A stretch of DNA of 64,000 bases. Origin: an uncultured Bacteroidales bacterium. Its GTDB lineage: Bacteria > Bacteroidota > Bacteroidia > Bacteroidales > Paludibacteraceae. The stretch spans positions 39,405 to 103,404 of the forward strand of contig CACZCR010000011.1 of assembly GCA_902779705.1 (NCBI GenBank), written 5' to 3'. Of this stretch, positions 9,268-17,108 are shown one piece after another. The position numbers and the translations under genes were made by a program. Each line of letters begins with the position of its first letter. Positions within the stretch are counted from its first letter, which is position 1. The notes beneath the pieces are model-generated. The model was not told the origin of the DNA, searched no databases, and worked only from the letters and a program-made list of their open reading frames with translations.

Positions 9268-9687
9268 GTGTGGTTAGGTTCGCGTGACACGCGGCATCGC
9301 AATCTCGTTTATTGCGAGCATATTCCTGAGCTTTACGTGCCCGTATTCTATTGCGCGGACTCGCTTAATTCTTATATGGAGCGCGCGACGCGCGACTCTT
9401 CTGATCTGGAGGCAATTACTATTGTCGCCACGGCGGCGTATAATGTCCGTGTTTTCGATAAGCAGGCTTTCGATTCGCTGCCGGCGATCGAGCTCGACAA
9501 GGCGGACGCGCTACTCATGCGCGCAGCGGAGAGAGGCTACGAACCGGCTTTTGTCATCATTCGTTATCTGAACGATCTCAAGGTCTGGAATCACCCCATT
9601 CCGGAAGCCAATCCCACCTTCTCCGAAGACGGCACCCTCCCCGCTCCCAACGACCCGGACTATACCAAAATGGTAGTTAAGAAATAA
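9268..9687 (+). CDS. Unknown 103-139 residue protein
   Basis: First gene of the island. The longest frame starts at a GTG and gives about 139 residues; an in-frame ATG at 9376 gives a 103-residue product starting MERATRDSSDLEA. The sequence has alanine-rich helical stretches (ATAAYNVRVFDKQAFDSL, ADALLMRAAERGYEPAF) reminiscent of a Sel1/TPR-like helical pair, and a proline-rich acidic tail. I do not recognise the family. It lies 30 nt upstream of the methylase gene and downstream of an attenuator-like hairpin, so it may be the first cistron of the restriction-modification operon. Confidence 0.5.
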   Translation: MWLGSRDTRHRNLVYCEHIPELYVPVFYCADSLNSYMERATRDSSDLEAITIVATAAYNVRVFDKQAFDSLPAIELDKADALLMRAAERGYEPAFVIIRYLNDLKVWNHPIPEANPTFSEDGTLPAPNDPDYTKMVVKK

Positions 9688-9717
9688 ATCCCTCTAACGA
9701 TAAAGAGATAATACTAT

Positions 9718-11505
9718 ATGAGAACTGAAGATCAAGTAAGAAGTGATGCCGCCATTATTCTTGGATTTAATGAAGTGGAAAATGGCATAAAGCAAGGCGT
9801 AGGACAATTAACTACCTTTAATGAGCTCGGTTTTTCCGGTGTGAGCGACAAGCCGGACGGCTGGTATCTACCAGACGATAGAGGGAGCGTTGCTATTATA
9901 TTTGAGGCGAAAGCAGAGAGGGTTGATATATCCAAACAAAAGTGGGTAGACGAGGTGTTAAAAAATATCCGGATAGCCAATACTAAATATAGCAAAGTCG
10001 TTGGTATTCTGTATAATGGTGTAGAGATACGTGTGTTTAAGAATGAGGAAGAAGTGACCTCTCCGGCCGCTACTTTGCAGCAAAAGTCTTACTATATTTC
10101 ACTTTTTACCGGAGAGAAGATAGATAAGAAGAAGATATATAGCCTGACAAAACAAATCAACGATTGCCTGCATACAGAGTTCGGACTGAAGAATCTTAAC
10201 CACCGAATGATATTTACAGCGTGCGCGTTAGTTGCTAAACGGTACGGTGCTTTGCTGCATAAGGGGATGAATTTTCAAACCCTGAAGCAAAGTATTCTAA
10301 GTACTCTTTCTAATGAGATACAAGCGGATGTACAGCAAAATATCAAACTACAATACCTCACAAAAGTATATGACGGTATTGAGGTAAATAATGAGAATAA
10401 TCAAGAGGCTATAGATAATTTTATCAAATGGGTTGCAGAAATATCGGAGTGTGTCAATTCCGATAATTGGAATGGTGAGGATGTAATGGGTATCTTCTTT
10501 AATGAGTTTAACCGCTATAAGAAAAAATCCGAGTCGGGACAGATCTTTACTCCCGACCACATTACTTCCTTCATGTATCGTCTCATTGATGTACATAAAT
10601 CCGACCGCGTTTTAGATGCTACTTGTGGTTCGGGTGCGTTCCTTGTAAAGGCGATGTGTAATATGATCAAGGAAGCTGGTGGTATAAATACAATCGAGGC
10701 AAAACAAATCAAAGGACAACAACTATACGGGATAGAGAACGATAAGGATATTTATGCGCTTGCGTGCGCAAATATGCTTATACATAAGGACGGGAAGACC
10801 AATCTGGAATTTCTCGATTCACGTAGTACGGAAGCCGGAGAATGGATTAAATCCAAAGATATTACGAAGGTTCTTATGAACCCGCCTTATGAGCGTAAAT
10901 ACGGCTGCTTGAAAATAGTACAAAACGTGCTGGATTCGGTACCCGAAGGGACAAAATGCGCGTTTATTCTTCCTGATAAGAAATTAGAGAAAGACTTTAC
11001 AGATAACAGGTTTGGAAATAAACTCCTGAAGAAGCACCGTCTTACTACTATCATAAAACTGCCAGAGAATTTATTCTTTGGTGTTGGTGTCACTACATCA
11101 ATCTTTGTCTTTACAGCAGGACAGCCACAAGCAGGCAGGGATATTATCGGCTACTATATTGAAGAAGACGGACTTGTTACCGTTAAGAACCAAGGACGCC
11201 AGGATATATATGAGCGTTGGCCCGAGAAAGAAGACTATTGGGTAACATCGATTCAAAACGGCACAGACGAACTATATAATACTCGACAGATAATTCATCC
11301 CTCGGAGCACCTTTCCTACCAGATGCCAGAAAAGCCTTTCGAGATTTTTGAGGAGGATTTTATCAAGACCATGACGGACTACGAGTTCTTCCGGCAAGGA
11401 ATAGACGTAAAGGCCTTTAATGAGAAACTGCTACAAACAATTATGTATAGCAGTTCAGTTAACCAATTACTTAACACCACTACCATAACCATCAAAAGCG
11501 AATAA
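9718..11505 (+). CDS. BcgI-like combined endonuclease / N6-adenine methyltransferase subunit
   Basis: 595 residues. The N-terminal part carries a PD-(D/E)xK-type nuclease signature: PD at residues 46-47, a hydrophobic strand, then EAK at 63-65. The centre has methyltransferase motif I DATCGSGAF (~300) and motif IV NPPY (~388), preceded by SGQIFTP, as in HsdM/N6_Mtase proteins. A nuclease fused in front of a gamma-class methylase, with a separate specificity protein encoded next, is the BcgI (type IIB) arrangement rather than classical type I, which would need hsdR. The specificity gene starts one base after the stop. AT-richer codon use than the neighbouring core genes is consistent with transfer. 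Confidence 0.85.
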   Translation: MRTEDQVRSDAAIILGFNEVENGIKQGVGQLTTFNELGFSGVSDKPDGWYLPDDRGSVAIIFEAKAERVDISKQKWVDEVLKNIRIANTKYSKVVGILYNGVEIRVFKNEEEVTSPAATLQQKSYYISLFTGEKIDKKKIYSLTKQINDCLHTEFGLKNLNHRMIFTACALVAKRYGALLHKGMNFQTLKQSILSTLSNEIQADVQQNIKLQYLTKVYDGIEVNNENNQEAIDNFIKWVAEISECVNSDNWNGEDVMGIFFNEFNRYKKKSESGQIFTPDHITSFMYRLIDVHKSDRVLDATCGSGAFLVKAMCNMIKEAGGINTIEAKQIKGQQLYGIENDKDIYALACANMLIHKDGKTNLEFLDSRSTEAGEWIKSKDITKVLMNPPYERKYGCLKIVQNVLDSVPEGTKCAFILPDKKLEKDFTDNRFGNKLLKKHRLTTIIKLPENLFFGVGVTTSIFVFTAGQPQAGRDIIGYYIEEDGLVTVKNQGRQDIYERWPEKEDYWVTSIQNGTDELYNTRQIIHPSEHLSYQMPEKPFEIFEEDFIKTMTDYEFFRQGIDVKAFNEKLLQTIMYSSSVNQLLNTTTITIKSE

Positions 11506-11506
11506 C

Positions 11507-12619
11507 ATGAAACGCATTGATACATCGAAGTGGAATGAGTTCCAAGTGAAGGAATTGTTTGTTACTGAGAAAGATGGCAAACAAGTTCCGACGGGTGCAA
11601 GTATCCCTAAGTTAGAACTTAAAGATAATGGTTCTACTCCTCGCATATCAGTTACTGGTATAAATAATGGGATATTAGGATATTTTGATTATATCGGTTT
11701 GAATGCAAATAATTACCGCATATATAATAATTTTATAAGCGTTTCTTTCTTAGGGACTGTTTTTTATCAAAAAGGCTCTGCTTCTCTTGATATGAAGGTC
11801 CATTGCTTAAAACCGTTAAATACCGAATTAAATGAATACACAGGATCGTTTCTTGTTGCAGCCATAAAGGCTTCATTAAAGAATTATGCGTATTCAGATC
11901 AGTTATCAAGTACAGTCCTACCTAATGTAAACATAAAACTCCCTGCTACTCCCTCCAACGAACCCGATTGGGAGTTTATGGAGAATTACATGCGCAAGTA
12001 TGAGCAACAAACAAGTGACTCGATAAAGGCTCTAAAACATCTTACCGAAACCCACAAACCTAAACGCATTGATACATCTAATTGGAAGGAGTTCACTCTG
12101 AAGGAAATAGGCTTTGAGAATTTTCATGGTAAGCGACTAACAAAAGCTGAGCGCAAAGATGGAAATACTCCATTTATTACAGCGGGCAAAGAAAATCAAG
12201 GGATTATAGGAACTATTGGTAATAATAGGCCTACATACAATAATGCAATTACGGTAGATATGTTTGGAAACGTATTTTATCACCAAGGCGAATTAGCTGG
12301 AGATGATAATATCTACTTTTTTGTAAACGACACATTAAACGAGTATGTAAAACAATTTATAGTAGTATCGTTGCAAAGCGTGATTAAGTCTTCTTTCGAA
12401 TATAGAGATCAATTTAGACAAGATAATGCTGATAATGCCAAAGTATACCTGCCTATTACTTCATCCGGTGAGCCAGATTGGAATCTAATGGAGCAATATA
12501 TGCGACAGGTAGAGCTACAGGTCAAAAATTCAATCATTGCTCTAACAACACCAACACCACAAGTACAACAAGAAACCAACCTCGTCAACTACGGCACCGT
12601 AAACATTTACGAGAGATAA
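11507..12619 (+). CDS. Restriction-modification specificity subunit with two target-recognition domains
   Basis: 370 residues in two similar halves. Each opens with the same block, KRIDTSKWNEF (residue 2) and KRIDTSNWKEF (~187), and each ends in a helical spacer (EPDWEFMENYMRKYEQQ and EPDWNLMEQYMRQVELQ). This is the TRD-conserved region-TRD-conserved region layout of S/BcgB subunits, which read a bipartite DNA site; the length matches BcgI B better than most HsdS proteins. The C-terminus (NLVNYGTVNIYER) recurs near the start of the next protein in the island. Confidence 0.85.
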   Translation: MKRIDTSKWNEFQVKELFVTEKDGKQVPTGASIPKLELKDNGSTPRISVTGINNGILGYFDYIGLNANNYRIYNNFISVSFLGTVFYQKGSASLDMKVHCLKPLNTELNEYTGSFLVAAIKASLKNYAYSDQLSSTVLPNVNIKLPATPSNEPDWEFMENYMRKYEQQTSDSIKALKHLTETHKPKRIDTSNWKEFTLKEIGFENFHGKRLTKAERKDGNTPFITAGKENQGIIGTIGNNRPTYNNAITVDMFGNVFYHQGELAGDDNIYFFVNDTLNEYVKQFIVVSLQSVIKSSFEYRDQFRQDNADNAKVYLPITSSGEPDWNLMEQYMRQVELQVKNSIIALTTPTPQVQQETNLVNYGTVNIYER

Positions 12620-12687
12620 AGTACGGTCAGCTCTTAGACCTTAAACTGGAGGACATATAGCGCACAGCGCAAGAAGGCATAATTCTT

Positions 12688-12797
12688 AACGGCAAGTCGG
12701 CAAACTTATTAGTAACGAAAAGAATGTATGTCCCTTTTAACCGTGTAACCGCATGGGTGAGAGGGATATTCGTTACGAGTTTGCCGACTTTGCCGTT
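12688..12797 (+). other. Long imperfect hairpin between the S subunit and the next gene
   Basis: AACGGCAAGTCGGCAAACT...GTAACGAA pairs with TTCGTTAC-GAGTTTGCCGACTTTGCCGTT across a ~50-nt loop that itself contains pairable TCCC/GGGA. This could be an RNA processing, termination or regulatory structure. No coding frame is credible here. Confidence 0.55.
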
Positions 12798-12830
12798 TAT
12801 CCCTCCCGCCTGTGCTTTTTTTAGAAAATT

Positions 12831-13217
12831 ATGACAGCTAATATCAACAACTTTGGAGTAGTCAACTTCTACGAAAACAACGCTCCTAAACAAGAGCCAT
12901 CTAAGAAAGCAGAACCCGTCTGCGAAGATATCACACCAGTTCAAGAAGACAATCCCCAACCTATAGATTCTATCATTTTTACCAAGAAAGCTAAGAAGGA
13001 GGGCAAACAGCAGCTTATCCTCTCAACCTTGCGGCGATCCGTCGAGGGGCGACGTGACAAAACCCGTGCTTTTGTACAAGAACTACAGGAGTGGCAAAAA
13101 GAGGGGTATATTGATGCCCATTACAACGCACGCGTTATGTACGATGAGTTAGACAAATTGACTCCTCTAACGTTCGGTTATGAGGTCTTCAAAAAGCATT
13201 ATAACAATACGATTTAG
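12831..13217 (+). CDS. Unknown 128-residue protein with an S-subunit-like N-terminal motif
   Basis: It starts MTANINNFGVVNFYEN, nearly repeating the S subunit C-terminus (NYGTVNIYE). A disordered Glu/Pro/Lys linker (residues 15-50) follows, then a helical domain (GKQQLILSTLRRSV...FVQELQEWQKEGYIDAH...) ending in Tyr/Phe-rich TFGYEVFKKHYN. I do not recognise the C-terminal family. The shared motif and adjacency suggest partnership with, or derivation from, the restriction system; this is inference. The next feature downstream is a phased repeat array. Confidence 0.65.
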   Translation: MTANINNFGVVNFYENNAPKQEPSKKAEPVCEDITPVQEDNPQPIDSIIFTKKAKKEGKQQLILSTLRRSVEGRRDKTRAFVQELQEWQKEGYIDAHYNARVMYDELDKLTPLTFGYEVFKKHYNNTI

Positions 13218-13220
13218 CAT

Positions 13221-13287
13221 TACCGATTTGTTACCGTTTTAGTACCGTTTTAGTACCGAAAGTACCGAAATATTACCGTCAGTACCG
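13221..13287 (+). repeat. Seven TACCG repeats phased at 9-11 bp
   Basis: TACCG occurs at 13221, 13232, 13243, 13254, 13263, 13274 and 13283 (steps of 11, 11, 11, 9, 11 and 9), mostly as GTACCGAAA or TTACCGTTT. Being on one helical face suggests a multimeric protein-binding array upstream of the HNH gene promoter. Confidence 0.75.
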
Positions 13288-13290
13288 AAC

Positions 13291-13333
13291 GAGTCCCGAT
13301 TTTTGGGACTCTTTTTTTTTATTCTGAACTTTG
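13291..13333 (+). promoter_or_regulatory. Overlapping terminator and promoter
   Basis: The terminator stem GAGTCCC / GGGACTC with loop GATTTTT is followed by about ten T. The TTTG at the loop-stem junction lies 20 nt upstream of GAACTTTG, so the -33 box of the next promoter sits in the hairpin. Confidence 0.6.
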
Positions 13334-13377
13334 CACCGGATTTCCGAGTCGGCAACGTCGCCGCTCATAAAGATCCG

Positions 13378-14001
13378 ATGCTTATGAATTATCAATCTAT
13401 TACTACAATCCTCTTTGAGGACACAACCCTACGCCTTGTTCCGCACAATCCGGACAACGGCTACCGGTTCTATGTCTCTAACGACGGCAAAATCGGCCTA
13501 CGTATCGCACCCGATGGCACACAAACATTGGTTAACGCCACACCTTCCACCAGCATCAACAGCAAAATCCAATATGACGCAAAACGCGTCCAGCGGTATC
13601 TGATGTTTAAAGGTGCTTGGGAACACGGTAAGCATACCCTTGTCTCACGTGCCGTCTATCTGGCTTGGAGTGGTCAGCCAATTCCGCCGAACCACCAGAT
13701 CCACCACCTCACAGGTATCATCACTGACAACTGCATCGACAACCTCCTATGCGTCAATTTTCGGGAACATCGCTCTGTCACTGATGTACGACAAAAAACC
13801 CTACGAACCGTCGTTCCCGACGGCGACCTATACTGCTTCACCTACGACCGGCTACGCGAGCTTCAAGACCCAGGCAACCTCTCCGACGAGCAGTTCCAAG
13901 CCGAACTGGAAGCCATACGCGCAAAAGGTTTCCACAAGGTAGACCCCGAAGCTCAAATGAACTACGAAATCACCCACCATGTCGAATTTTTAGAACACTA
14001 A
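13378..14001 (+). CDS. HNH-family endonuclease-like protein
   Basis: The ATG chosen lies just after the promoter; a second ATG follows two codons later. The 207-residue protein contains an HNH_3-type core at roughly residues 88-135: SRAVYLAWSG, PPNHQIHHLTG, TDNCIDNLLCV, REH. The HH pair and the N-x-x-x-NL spacing agree with phage and mobile-element HNH nucleases. The N-terminal ~85 residues and the C-terminal helical part are unassigned. It may be a homing-type or accessory nuclease of the island. Confidence 0.75.
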   Translation: MLMNYQSITTILFEDTTLRLVPHNPDNGYRFYVSNDGKIGLRIAPDGTQTLVNATPSTSINSKIQYDAKRVQRYLMFKGAWEHGKHTLVSRAVYLAWSGQPIPPNHQIHHLTGIITDNCIDNLLCVNFREHRSVTDVRQKTLRTVVPDGDLYCFTYDRLRELQDPGNLSDEQFQAELEAIRAKGFHKVDPEAQMNYEITHHVEFLEH

Positions 14002-14006
14002 GCACA

Positions 14007-14498
14007 ATGGAAAATTTATTTTTGCAACAACATCGCGTCATGTCGGTGGCTAATATCCTACAGCGTGAGCTGTCCGTACGGACTATCATCACCAGCGGCC
14101 CGACGCTCACCCTTAACCAACGTCGCTCATCCGCCTTGCTCGATGCTTGGGACCTCGAGCATCTACGCAACGCAATGCGAGTCAGTGTCGTCCGCTTCTC
14201 TTACGTCAAAGACAACGGCGACATCCGCGAGGCACGCGGTACCCTCTGTTTTGACCTCATCCCAACCGAGCATCATCCGAAACCTTTGTCAGGTGCTCCG
14301 GACGTCAGGCCGGAGAATTACGAGACTTTCGTCTACTACGACCTCGACCGCCAAGCCTGGCGCAACTTCAAAGTGATCAACTACATCGGCTATGTCGAAG
14401 ATCAAACGCCGTCCTCTCCTCGCCGCTACTCCGGCGAGCAAACTCCGTCCCCCGCCGAGCAAGTTTCGTCCATTGTACCGGATACTATCCGGGCTTAA
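14007..14498 (+). CDS. SH3 beta-barrel fold protein (DUF2693-like)
   Basis: 163 residues, starting 5 nt after the HNH gene stop. The central block VRFSYVKDNGDIREARGTL, FDLIP, then YYDLDRQAWRNFKVINYIGY matches the pattern of small SH3-like proteins common on Bacteroidales phages and conjugative elements; their function is unknown. The tail (SPRRYSGEQTPSPAEQ) is low-complexity and built from an imperfect DNA repeat. ATG codons at 14007 and 14040 are both possible. Confidence 0.6.
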   Translation: MENLFLQQHRVMSVANILQRELSVRTIITSGPTLTLNQRRSSALLDAWDLEHLRNAMRVSVVRFSYVKDNGDIREARGTLCFDLIPTEHHPKPLSGAPDVRPENYETFVYYDLDRQAWRNFKVINYIGYVEDQTPSSPRRYSGEQTPSPAEQVSSIVPDTIRA

Positions 14499-14556
14499 GA
14501 AAGTAACCATGAACCTCTACGTTCGAGAAATTTAATAACACTCAATCGTGACGAAT

Positions 14557-14772
14557 ATGGAAACAATAAAATGTGAAGTCTGCGGTAAAGAGATACCCAA
14601 AGACGAAGCCTATCAAGTAGGCGAAGATAGTGGTGTTTTTATATGCGAAGAGTGCTACGAAAACGAGTGCGTCAAGTGCGACCGGTGTGGAGATATCATA
14701 TTTTACGATGATGCCCACCACACGCACTACGGCGACCTCTGCGACTGTTGCCACGATGATTTATTCGGATAA
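14557..14772 (+). CDS. Small double zinc-ribbon protein
   Basis: 71 residues from the ATG (a GTG three codons earlier is in frame). Four CxxC pairs are visible (CEVCGKE, CEECYENE, CDRCGD, CDCCHDD) with intervening His residues, a LIM/zinc-ribbon-like pattern expected to bind two zinc ions. It is probably a nucleic-acid or protein adaptor of the island; no specific function is assigned. Confidence 0.65.
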   Translation: METIKCEVCGKEIPKDEAYQVGEDSGVFICEECYENECVKCDRCGDIIFYDDAHHTHYGDLCDCCHDDLFG

Positions 14773-14821
14773 TTAAAACAAATTTTTGATTTATGAGTAA
14801 CTTTTAGAAAGGAGGACTGTT

Positions 14822-14962
14822 ATGATAGACAAAGAAAACTGCGGACATTGTCCAAGACCCGAAACTTGGCACGAGCGTGACGATGATGGCTCTTGGGGCC
14901 TCGAAGTCTGTTCGTTAATGGACAAGTATAGCTGCAAAGGATGCAAGTGGTACATGAAATGA
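14822..14962 (+). CDS. 46-residue Cys-rich protein with a strong Shine-Dalgarno
   Basis: Starts MIDKENCGHCPRPETW and ends YSCKGCKWYMK, giving two CxxC-type pairs plus one more Cys. It is preceded by AGAAAGGAGGACTGTT, a near-perfect Shine-Dalgarno sequence, which is unusual in Bacteroidetes and supports the reading. Probably a small zinc-binding protein; family unknown. Confidence 0.55.
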   Translation: MIDKENCGHCPRPETWHERDDDGSWGLEVCSLMDKYSCKGCKWYMK

Positions 14963-14989
14963 TAACTTCATGAAAACTTATCAATTGAT

Positions 14990-15751
14990 ATGAAACTCCT
15001 TCTCGACGATAAGCAACACAACGGCTGTGCCCTCAATGCCAACGAGGCGTGTATCTTTGCCGCCATTCTCAAATGCACCCGTGCTGGGCGCGGTTGGTAC
15101 GGCAATTATCGCGAACTCGCCGCCGCTATGCCTTTCGTCATGTCACGTCAGACCGCATCGAGAGCGGTTGACAAGTTACTAACTTTGGGGTTGATTGAGG
15201 TTCGGGAAAATGAGACTCTTTGGGCTACCATAACGGAACAAACAAGCGTCCAAAATGGACGCCAAACCGTCCAAAATGGACAAACAAGCGTCCAAAATGG
15301 ACGCCAAACCGTCCAAATTGTACCCCCCCCTAATAACCCCCCTATAAATAATAATATGAACGAAAAAGAAAAAGAGCAGCAACGCGCGCTATGCGCACGC
15401 GATTGCGAATCCCAAGCCCCTTCTTTTGAAGATTTAATTAAGGCTTATGAAGAAAAAGCCGGTAGAGGTCAACTAGCAAGAAATGGAGCAACCGACCTTG
15501 CTCGTGACGCTTGGAACAAATGCTCAAAAACCAAAAAGGTTAAACTTGTGGAGGCTATCAAATCGGGAGCGCATTTCAAACAGCGGCTCGATTGGTCCAT
15601 TACCGACTTCCCCGAACCGCAACCCGACTTCCTCCGCGGAGACGAACCCGGCGACCTCGTCCAAGTCAAGTATGGCGACCGTATCAAAATATGCACCCGC
15701 GCCACAATGGAGCTCTTCGGACTAGAGTGGTACGCAGACTGGAATAGTTAA
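14990..15751 (+). CDS. Winged-helix replication-type protein with internal iterons
   Basis: 253 residues. The N-terminal ~80 residues form a helix-turn-helix/winged-helix domain (LNANEACIFAAILKCT, SRQTASRAVDKLLTLGLIEV), as in phage replication initiators and DnaD-type proteins. Residues ~86-111 are a repeat (TSVQNGRQTVQNG twice) encoded by four 21-bp iterons. A Pro/Asn linker encoded by C- and A/T-rich DNA follows, then a helical C-terminal domain (FEDLIKAYEEKAG...ARDAWNKCSKTKKVKLVEAI) ending in KICTRATMELFG. This resembles the architecture of lambda O, where the origin lies within the initiator gene. The function is inferred. Confidence 0.65.
   Translation: MKLLLDDKQHNGCALNANEACIFAAILKCTRAGRGWYGNYRELAAAMPFVMSRQTASRAVDKLLTLGLIEVRENETLWATITEQTSVQNGRQTVQNGQTSVQNGRQTVQIVPPPNNPPINNNMNEKEKEQQRALCARDCESQAPSFEDLIKAYEEKAGRGQLARNGATDLARDAWNKCSKTKKVKLVEAIKSGAHFKQRLDWSITDFPEPQPDFLRGDEPGDLVQVKYGDRIKICTRATMELFGLEWYADWNS
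15247..15322 (+). repeat. Four 21-bp iterons (GTCCAAAATGGAC) inside the replication gene: candidate origin
   Basis: Near-palindromic GTCCAAAATGGAC starts at 15247, 15268 and 15289, with a degenerate fourth (GTCCAAATTGTAC) at 15310, exactly 21 bp apart. C-tracts and an A/T-rich stretch (about 15330-15375) follow, which could be a DNA unwinding element. Confidence 0.7.
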
Positions 15752-15756
15752 GACCT

Positions 15757-15945
15757 ATGACAAAGAAAAGAGAAATCCCACCTTGGTGGAAATACAACCA
15801 ACCGACACCGGAAGAGGTTGCCCTGCGTCAAGAAGAGATCGCCTATTGGCGGCAGCTCCGCAAGGAGCCAAAGATAGGACCCGAAGCACGCTCCCGCGAC
15901 CAGATCCGGCAAGACCTTCAGAAATTTAGAAAACTATATCATTAA
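15757..15945 (+). CDS. Unknown 62-residue basic protein
   Basis: Starts MTKKREIPPWWKYNQPTPEEVALRQEEI and continues with charged helical sequence (YWRQLRKEP, RSRDQIRQDLQKFRKLYH). Lies 5 nt after the replication-type gene and is probably co-expressed. No family recognised. Confidence 0.6.
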   Translation: MTKKREIPPWWKYNQPTPEEVALRQEEIAYWRQLRKEPKIGPEARSRDQIRQDLQKFRKLYH

Positions 15946-15964
15946 CTATCAAACAATTACAACT

Positions 15965-16453
15965 ATGGCAAAAGAATTAAAAAAAATCTACATCGACGAC
16001 ATCTCAAAACAAACACAGGAGATGTTAGAACGTGCATCAAAAAAGCACAAGTCCATTACCGCTTACTGCATTTTCGTCGAAGGAGACCACTATCACGCGC
16101 TCACACCGGAGTATGAGAGCGAAAAGGAGAGAATGAGAGCGACAAGGAAACTGATGAATGTCCTAATAGAGCGCCCGGATATCTGTGACAAATTTGCAGA
16201 GTTCGTTATGGCACCTGCACGTTTCCACGAACGCGAAGCTAAGAAACAGACTGTCGTGGCAGATAAAGAACTAGGCGTTAAAATCAACATTGCATACGCA
16301 ACCATGCCGGAGGCAGAGCGCCAGCGGTACGCAGAAGAGTGGCTTAATGCTAGGTATGAGTACAACGGCAAAGAGTATAACACCCTTCGCGCGTATATCC
16401 TTGCACGTCTGCACGACGAACTCAAATCGGCTAAAGCCGACCAAGGGGCTTAA
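15965..16453 (+). CDS. Unknown 162-residue island protein
   Basis: Starts MAKELKKIYIDDISKQTQEMLE. Mainly charged helices, with a short beta-like segment ITAYCIFVEGDHYHALTP and the C-terminal block YEYNGKEYNTLRAYILARLHDELKSAK. No catalytic motif is evident. The composition is typical of small phage early proteins. The stop codon abuts an 11-bp repeat array. Confidence 0.6.
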   Translation: MAKELKKIYIDDISKQTQEMLERASKKHKSITAYCIFVEGDHYHALTPEYESEKERMRATRKLMNVLIERPDICDKFAEFVMAPARFHEREAKKQTVVADKELGVKINIAYATMPEAERQRYAEEWLNARYEYNGKEYNTLRAYILARLHDELKSAKADQGA

Positions 16454-16492
16454 CGGACTTTTATCGGACTTTTATCGGATGTTTATCGTATG
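16454..16492 (+). repeat. Three 11-bp tandem repeats CGGACTTTTAT
   Basis: CGGACTTTTAT occurs twice, then CGGATGTTTAT and a partial CGTATG, immediately after a stop codon and 22 nt before the next start. This is the third helically phased array in the island and is probably a binding site. Confidence 0.65.
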
Positions 16493-16513
16493 ACCGATTA
16501 AATTTTATGCATT

Positions 16514-16858
16514 ATGGAAATCATACTTAGCGGCAATATCAAAAGCCTTTCGGGCTCGCTCGGACGAGGTTTTGGGTATTTCATAGTTCGGAGGCTGGAC
16601 GTAAACAAGAAACCGTGTTTTATTTCTCAGCGATCCCGGTACAGCGTTCCTAAAGACGGACACCTCCGGTTCATCTTAGCTTGCGCAGTACTCGCCAAAA
16701 TAGGCTTACATATAAAAGACATTAGAGTGTCCGTCAGAGAACTGAATGAAGCTATTGAGGAAGCGACCGGTTATAGAATATATACCTTGGATTATGAGGA
16801 AGGCAAAATACTCGATGCTAAACAAGTACTAACCCTCAAAAAAGCGTATTACTTATGA
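16514..16858 (+). CDS. Unknown 114-residue island protein
   Basis: Starts MEIILSGNIKSLSGSLGRGFGYFIVRRLD; beta-rich first half with Gly/Arg, then helical (HLRFILACAVLAKIGLHIKDIRVSVRELNEAIEE). The stop overlaps the next gene's ATG by 4 nt, indicating translational coupling. No family recognised. Confidence 0.6.
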   Translation: MEIILSGNIKSLSGSLGRGFGYFIVRRLDVNKKPCFISQRSRYSVPKDGHLRFILACAVLAKIGLHIKDIRVSVRELNEAIEEATGYRIYTLDYEEGKILDAKQVLTLKKAYYL

Positions 16859-17088
16859 ATGAAGAAAAGAAAATCTTGATCATCTCAGTCTTAAATCATT
16901 TGCAGAAGCGAGATCCCGATTGGAAGCACGTGAAGATGCTGCCGAAAGTAAAAATTCTATACCAGAGTTGGGCAGCAAAATGCATCAAGCATCATAAGCA
17001 CGCCAAATTTTATTACTCCCGAAAATGGCGGGAAGGATGGCTGCCTGTAGATGAATATATGGACTTTTTCAAATATGCAATGCAGTAA
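16855..17088 (+). CDS. Unknown 77-residue basic protein
   Basis: ATGA-coupled to the preceding gene. Begins MNEEKKILIISVLNHLQKRDPDWKHV and is rich in Lys, His and Trp (KHHKHAKFYYSRKWREGWLPVDEYMD). Probably nucleic-acid binding by composition; family unknown. Ends just before a terminator. Confidence 0.55.
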   Translation: MNEEKKILIISVLNHLQKRDPDWKHVKMLPKVKILYQSWAAKCIKHHKHAKFYYSRKWREGWLPVDEYMDFFKYAMQ

Positions 17089-17108
17089 AGTTGTCAATTG
17101 TCAACGGA

